Source: Acanthaster planci (lineage: Eukaryota; Echinodermata; Asteroidea; Valvatida; Acanthasteridae). Taken from it: a stretch of 11,447 nucleotides of DNA. The position numbers and the translations under genes are program-made. The stretch spans positions 281,422-292,868 of the forward strand of contig NW_019091365.1 of NCBI RefSeq assembly GCF_001949145.1, written 5' to 3'. This document shows, in pieces, positions 7,711 to 11,447 of the stretch. Numbering within the stretch: the stretch's first letter is position 1; each line of letters opens with the position of its first letter. The notes under the pieces were generated by a model, which was not told the origin of the DNA, searched no databases, and worked only from the letters and a program-made list of their open reading frames with translations.

Positions 7711-7806
7711 GACATGAAATCTTTTCTTAAAATAAATAAAAATACAAACTAACAAAAGAAGCACGCGTGGCGTCGCGTTGCCTTCCTCCGCTGGCACCAC
7801 CACACA

Positions 7807-7827
7807 TCATGCATATGACATGCATGA
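7807..7827. repeat. 8-bp perfect inverted repeat
   Basis: TCATGCAT and ATGCATGA are separated by 5 bases. It sits directly before the longer inverted repeat beginning at 7829, so two hairpins would stand side by side. Confidence 0.6.
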
Positions 7828-7828
7828 C

Positions 7829-7879
7829 GCTTACTAGTGCAGACGTGGGTGAGTGGTTAAGACGTCTGCACTAGTAAGC
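7829..7879. repeat. 18-bp perfect inverted repeat around a Pol III A box
   Basis: GCTTACTAGTGCAGACGT (7829-7846) is the exact reverse complement of 7862-7879. The 15-base loop is the A box region of the tRNA-like element. The right arm is the anticodon-arm region of that element, so the left arm is an inverted copy of it. Confidence 0.85.
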
Positions 7880-7928
7880 AGGAGGTCCTGGGCTCGAGTC
7901 CCACCCGAGTAAGCTTGGGAATTTTTTT
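7838..7928 (+). repeat. tRNA-derived SINE head with A box, B box and T7 terminator
   Basis: A box TGGGTGAGTGG (7846-7856) and B box GGCTCGAGTCC (7891-7901, one mismatch to the consensus GGTTCGANTCC) have tRNA spacing. An anticodon-like stem CTGC/GCAG and a T-arm TGGG(7)CCCA are present, but the acceptor stem cannot pair, so this is not a working tRNA gene. A run of seven T at 7922-7928 would end Pol III transcription after roughly 80 bases, before any SINE body. Downstream to about 8035 follow further hairpins (AAACACTG/CAGTGTTT near 7944-7965, and CGTTGGG/CCCAACG), possibly the SINE body and tail. It most resembles serine- or leucine-type tRNA (GAGTGGTTAAG), by inference. Confidence 0.6.
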
Positions 7929-8144
7929 CGCAAGCTCTCAGACAAACACTGCGCATACAGTGTTTATTAATACGTTGGGTAAGGGCAAAACCCGTTATAT
8001 AAAATAACATCTCCCCAACGCAAAAATACATCTTGAAAATAGTTTAGATTTACAATAAATTGACCTGTAATGAATAAGCTTATGTGGTGACGTATATAGG
8101 AATAATCACAAACATACAAAGTGCAGCATGTTCATGGACTTAAG

Positions 8145-8298
8145 CCATTGACAAAATTGTAAGGTTCATGGAATAAATTATAAGGTATGGATAAAACCGA
8201 TAAAAGTTATAAGGTATGGGCAAACGGAGTAAAGTTACAAGATAGGGCTAATATGAAGTAAACTTATGAGATACAGGCAAAATGGGGAAAAGTTGGGG
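8145..8298 (+). repeat. degenerate tandem repeat, period about 28-30
   Basis: Five to six diverged units each contain a core like AGTTATAAGGTATGG preceded by an A-rich GNNNTAAA part; unit ends fall near 8171, 8190, 8219, 8247, 8277 and 8298. The two central units share TTATAAGGTATGG exactly, the outer ones are diverged. An old minisatellite. Confidence 0.6.
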
Positions 8299-9172
8299 CA
8301 CCGTGCAACAGAGTTCACCTGTGTAAAGAATATACAGTGAAACCATTCATAAATATGTAATAGTCATCAAGACTAACTTGAAGCAATCGTTGTGCTTCCT
8401 GTACAAGTCACATGCCAAACTTTTCAACACAATTTTCACTACAACGCAACGAACAAAATCCCTTCAAATGACACTTTTTGGCCTGATTTGGAGCCCACAC
8501 TTGGCCCACGTGTACTGCTATAGTATATCTGTCAATATGAACAGGCCAAAGCTGTGCATAAATATGAAAGAAAGATAAAAAATGCAAAAGTTCAGAGCAA
8601 AAGTGAACTTACGTTCTGCCACCGAATAAACTAATGCTAGAGAAAGGCAGATTGTCACGTGCGCCACGGCGAAGTACATCGCGTACGTATAAAAAATTAG
8701 GCCCTAGTCTGACACAAAATAACAGTCTAAAGCCCCTTGTTGCACACTCATATAAATGAGAATACTGTTAACTTATAATTAAGACCATGAAAAACCACTA
8801 GGAATACTTTATAGCTAAAATGCGAGAATTTGGATAAAATATTGGGATTATTTTCAGCCTACACTTAAATTTGGCGAGAAAAGGCGTGGTGCGGTTTTGA
8901 TATAAAACATAGACTTGCCAAAGTCTGACCACTACATTAGCATCCACTAGAAACATTTTCTCTACCTGGTGAGGAGTGTTGCCTTTAATAATGTATTTTC
9001 TAATGGTTCAAAATCCATAAAACTGTCTCCTGACATTTGTTTTTGACTTTCAAGCCCTGCTAAATCTAACATTAGCCAAACAAAGAAGTTTCACATCCCT
9101 GCCGCCTGGACTGCATGGAGGCCACCATTTTGAAATATAGGGTGCAGTGAACTAATTCAAGCTACTGAATAG
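8299..9172. other. AT-rich intergenic region apart from the orphan exon
   Basis: Apart from the signal-peptide-like exon (8613-8679), and a TATAAAAAA on the plus strand at 8688-8696 with no gene after it, I see no gene, RNA or repeat structure. A 66-codon plus-strand frame at 8378-8578 has no recognisable content. Confidence 0.5.
8613..8679 (-). CDS. orphan first coding exon, signal-peptide-like
   Basis: On the minus strand an ATG (8679-8677) opens 22 codons reading MYFAVAHVTICLSLALVY and then SVAE, followed by C|GTAAGT, a strong donor with GT at 8612-8611, phase 1. A short polar start, a run of hydrophobic residues and small residues near the end (SVA|E) are as expected of a signal peptide. 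The exon would begin a secreted or membrane protein whose other exons lie at lower coordinates. A good acceptor (TTCTTTACACAG, AG near 8322-8321) is in a compatible phase and gives a further 21 codons before a stop, but those residues run into the minisatellite and look unconvincing. No family can be named. It may be a chance ORF or a relic. Confidence 0.32.
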
Positions 9173-10384
9173 TCAGGAAGGTGTTTCCTTGTTGACACTG
9201 GCGCAGAATTCAGTGTGTTGCCACTCACTCCTTAAGACTGTTCTCACCTTTCCAACAAATACAACCTTCAGGCTGTCAACAGGTCACCCATAGCGACTTC
9301 CGGCGAACGCTCGCTCACCCTGGACATTGGTAAATGTAAAACATATCATGATAGACTAATCGACACAATGATCAGCCTAAACGTGCAAGGCATCAGCACG
9401 CACATCGACTCCCCTACGTCCCATGACTACCGTACCCGACGAGAATCGATATAGCTACAGTGCATTGCCCCACCGATTTGCTGGCAGGAAAACCCAAGAA
9501 TTCCAAGACACCTCTACAGTTACCACCAGAAGAATTAGAGTCTTTTGCAGCGGTTATATCTGCCCTGGCAGAGGCTACTCTGTTGGTTCACCTTCATTGA
9601 CGCCCCATTGTGCCTAATGATTGCCTAATGATCGGTGTTGCTGTTGGCTGCGTACTCCAACAAGAGATCCATGGCGAATAGAAACTCATGGCATTCTTCT
9701 CAAAGAAACTGCAGCCAGGGGAAACCAAGTACAGTACGTTCGGAAGAGTTGCTGGCTGCATATCTTACCATCCGGCACTTTTGCTGTGCCATCAATGGTC
9801 AGAAGATTCTTCATACTGACTGACCACAAACCGTTAGCTCATGCGTTCCACTCCGGTGCGGATCGGACAGGTACTCGCCACGCGAAGTCCGACACCTCGA
9901 TTTCATATCGCAGTTTACCACCGGCATTAGACACGTTAAGGGACCTAAAGACGAAGTTGCTGACGCGCTGTCCCACATTAACATGGCATCACTACCATCG
10001 CCTGAGACCATACTCGACTTCGAAACATCAATGGCCAAGCAACAGCTCACAGACGACAACTACTTAAGACCGTTCTGCCTTGCAGTTGAGAGACATACCA
10101 CTTGCTACTAGCAACGGCACAATCGAATGTGATGTGACTACTGGTGTACCTAGTCTAAAACCAAGTCCTTTCAACGTGCAGTTTTCGAATTGCTACACTC
10201 GCTTTCACACCCAGGCATCCGAGCCGTCCTCAAACTGTTCAGCATCCGTTATGTGTGACCCAATATGAACCACGAAGTCAGACACTAGTGCAAAACTTGC
10301 CTCAAAGCTACCAAGATACACCGCCACACAGTTACACCACTGCGTACTTTTGCTTCCCCCGACGCCCTTTTCGATCATGTACAA
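9173..10384 (+). pseudogene. Ty3/Gypsy retrotransposon pol remnant, RT core deleted
   Basis: Domains come in pol order with many breaks. Protease: SGRCFLVDTGAEFSVLP from 9173, with the catalytic Asp of DTG at 9194-9196; a TAA at 9233 interrupts it, then NLQAVN and GERSLTLDIG. The linker to reverse transcriptase follows (RLIDTMISLNVQGI, about 9353-9394). The frame at 9475 then gives LLAGKPKNSKTPLQ and PEELESF, which in intact elements lies after the reverse transcriptase thumb, so the palm and fingers with the YxDD site are missing. RNase H: GCVLQQE, FFSKKLQPGETKYSTF, ILTDHKPLAHAFHSGADR and DEVADALS, spread over three frames with stops at 9598 and 9679 and frame changes near 9746, 9800 and 9870. 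Integrase zinc finger: LLHSLSHPG, then CKTC, with two stops, ending FDHV at about 10384 just before the catalytic core. No LTR was found. Confidence 0.82.
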
Positions 10385-11447
10385 TACGGTAGCGGCATAA
10401 AAGCACTCTGTATATATTTGTTGCCAGCATTGGCACGCCATACCTTGATATTTCTTGCCGAAGGTCAACGTACCATCAACGTGGCCGTGACGTGGCCGAA
10501 CACATGAGTACGTTTTGGACTCTTTTTTGGTTTTGATTCGCTGTGTATATACCTCACCTATTTGCATCTCTGCAAACGTAGAGGGCAAAAGATTCACATC
10601 ACTCGCGATTCGGGCCGCGCCGCAGCTGGGGGTCCTGTAGACTTGTCTCCAGTTGCAACAGGAATAACAGGGATCATGGGTATCCCTTTCGTTCGCCATG
10701 TAGAGAGTCATCCCGGTCCACACACGTTGTTTTTCCCTGTATTTGTTGTCCCTGGGCTTATGGACGTGAAGGTAGGGTTTGATTTTCCCCTTTATTTGCG
10801 GGGCGAGATACTTCCGGCGTTGCAGACGCTGAGGGCGGGTTAGGGGGTAGCGTATATGCACAGTAGGCATAAGGGGCTTTTGGAGGCGCAGGGTTGGGTT
10901 CGGCAATTGCGAGATCGTCCCCAAAGATGGGTGTGTCAGCATCTCGTAGCAACACACAATTGAATATAACGAAGGTTATGTCGATGAGAATGTTTGAAAT
11001 AGATTTGTAAAGGACCGGGAGGCGCGGCTGGTACAGACAATGTATTCGGTGCGGTGACGAGCAAGTCATGTTTGAACGTATTCGGCCGTCGTCCTCAATG
11101 CCTATCAAGCCCTTTATTTGCAATCGACCCTTTGTTCTCGGCTGGGCAGAACAATAGGAGTCAAGCTGACTTGCTGACTCATGATCAACACGCAGTGCAT
11201 AGCTAGGCAGAACAGTGGGGCCGGTTTCAATCCCAGGGCGTGTCGTGATGTTCGGGTTGAAGGCAACTAAGGTCGTCCATGATGAGTGAATTATACAAGA
11301 TTGTCGAGGTGAGTTCACTCCGAGCACAAGGCTATAAGGAGTTTAGTCACAATTTGAGGTAACATGCAAGGATTTTAATTCCATATTTCGTCCACTGCGA
11401 GTTATTTCGTCCAGAAACCGACCTGCTACGGACAGAGCAGATATTCC
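10385..11447. other. right-hand region, open frames without recognisable content
   Basis: Similarity to Gypsy integrase stops near 10384. Two long overlapping open frames run on the minus strand, 10957-10205 (250 codons) and 11327-10758 (189 codons). The first is antisense to the integrase remnant for its last part, which argues against it; the second is proline-rich near its end (AEPNPAPPKAPYAY, TLPPNPPSASA) and has no known motif. On the plus strand HVESHPGP at 10697-10720 faintly resembles a 2A peptide. A near-direct repeat CTGGGCAGAACAAT / CTAGGCAGAACAGT occurs near 11142 and 11202. I cannot assign a gene. Confidence 0.4.

Noticed and set aside
7838-7912. Functional tRNA gene.
   Set aside because: The 7-base acceptor halves do not pair and the anticodon loop would have eight bases; the boxes fit a tRNA-derived SINE.
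10205-10957. 250-codon minus-strand open frame.
   Set aside because: Its 3' part is antisense to the Gypsy integrase remnant, and the rest has no motif; likely a shadow frame.
11217-11240. GGTTTCAATCC as a plus-strand Pol III B box.
   Set aside because: No closing stem and no A box upstream.
10758-11327. 189-codon minus-strand open frame, proline-rich at its end.
   Set aside because: No known domain, no splice or promoter support, and overlap with the other long minus-strand frame.

Overview
The window is a piece of animal nuclear DNA. It has split genes with GT-AG introns, long AT-rich stretches without genes, and decayed retroelements and DNA transposons of animal type. The clearest gene has an invertebrate look, and the mix (Ty3/Gypsy pol, Penelope-like GIY-YIG end, tRNA-derived SINE, hAT-like MITEs with CTCGAG blocks) would suit an amphioxus-like or other marine invertebrate. 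The species cannot be fixed from the sequence alone.

Layout. At 2-488 (+) lies a frameshifted C-terminal fragment of a Penelope-like element with its GIY-YIG nuclease. AT-rich sequence without a clear gene follows to about 2380. At 2382-2827 (+) two exon-like blocks carry the cysteine-rich repeat pattern of Golgi apparatus protein 1 (GLG1/ESL-1), but the frames do not join, so it is probably a broken or partial copy. Directly tail-to-tail with it, at 2839-5313 (-), sits the one intact gene: a three-exon histamine N-methyltransferase-like SAM-dependent methyltransferase. Its exons join exactly in phase to 299 codons plus stop. Its first intron contains a 468-bp hAT-like MITE full of GACTCGAGTC motifs.

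From 5314 to 9170 there is upstream and intergenic DNA: a CpG-rich patch, a GTGTTA-rich MITE (about 7279-7409), a second one-ended copy of the CTCGAG-rich hAT-like family (from 7579), a tRNA-like SINE head with Pol III boxes and a striking 18-bp inverted repeat (7829-7879), a degenerate minisatellite (8145-8298), and a lone minus-strand exon that looks like a signal peptide (8613-8679). From 9173 to about 10384 (+) is a Ty3/Gypsy pol pseudogene that keeps pieces of protease, RNase H and integrase zinc finger but has lost the reverse transcriptase core. The last kilobase holds open frames without recognisable content.

Only the methyltransferase looks like a working gene. It keeps the SAM-binding residues and most of the aromatic pocket, but all three polar residues that hold histamine in the human enzyme are changed. 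That makes it a candidate methyltransferase with a different amine or other small-molecule substrate. No wholly new multi-gene system is visible.
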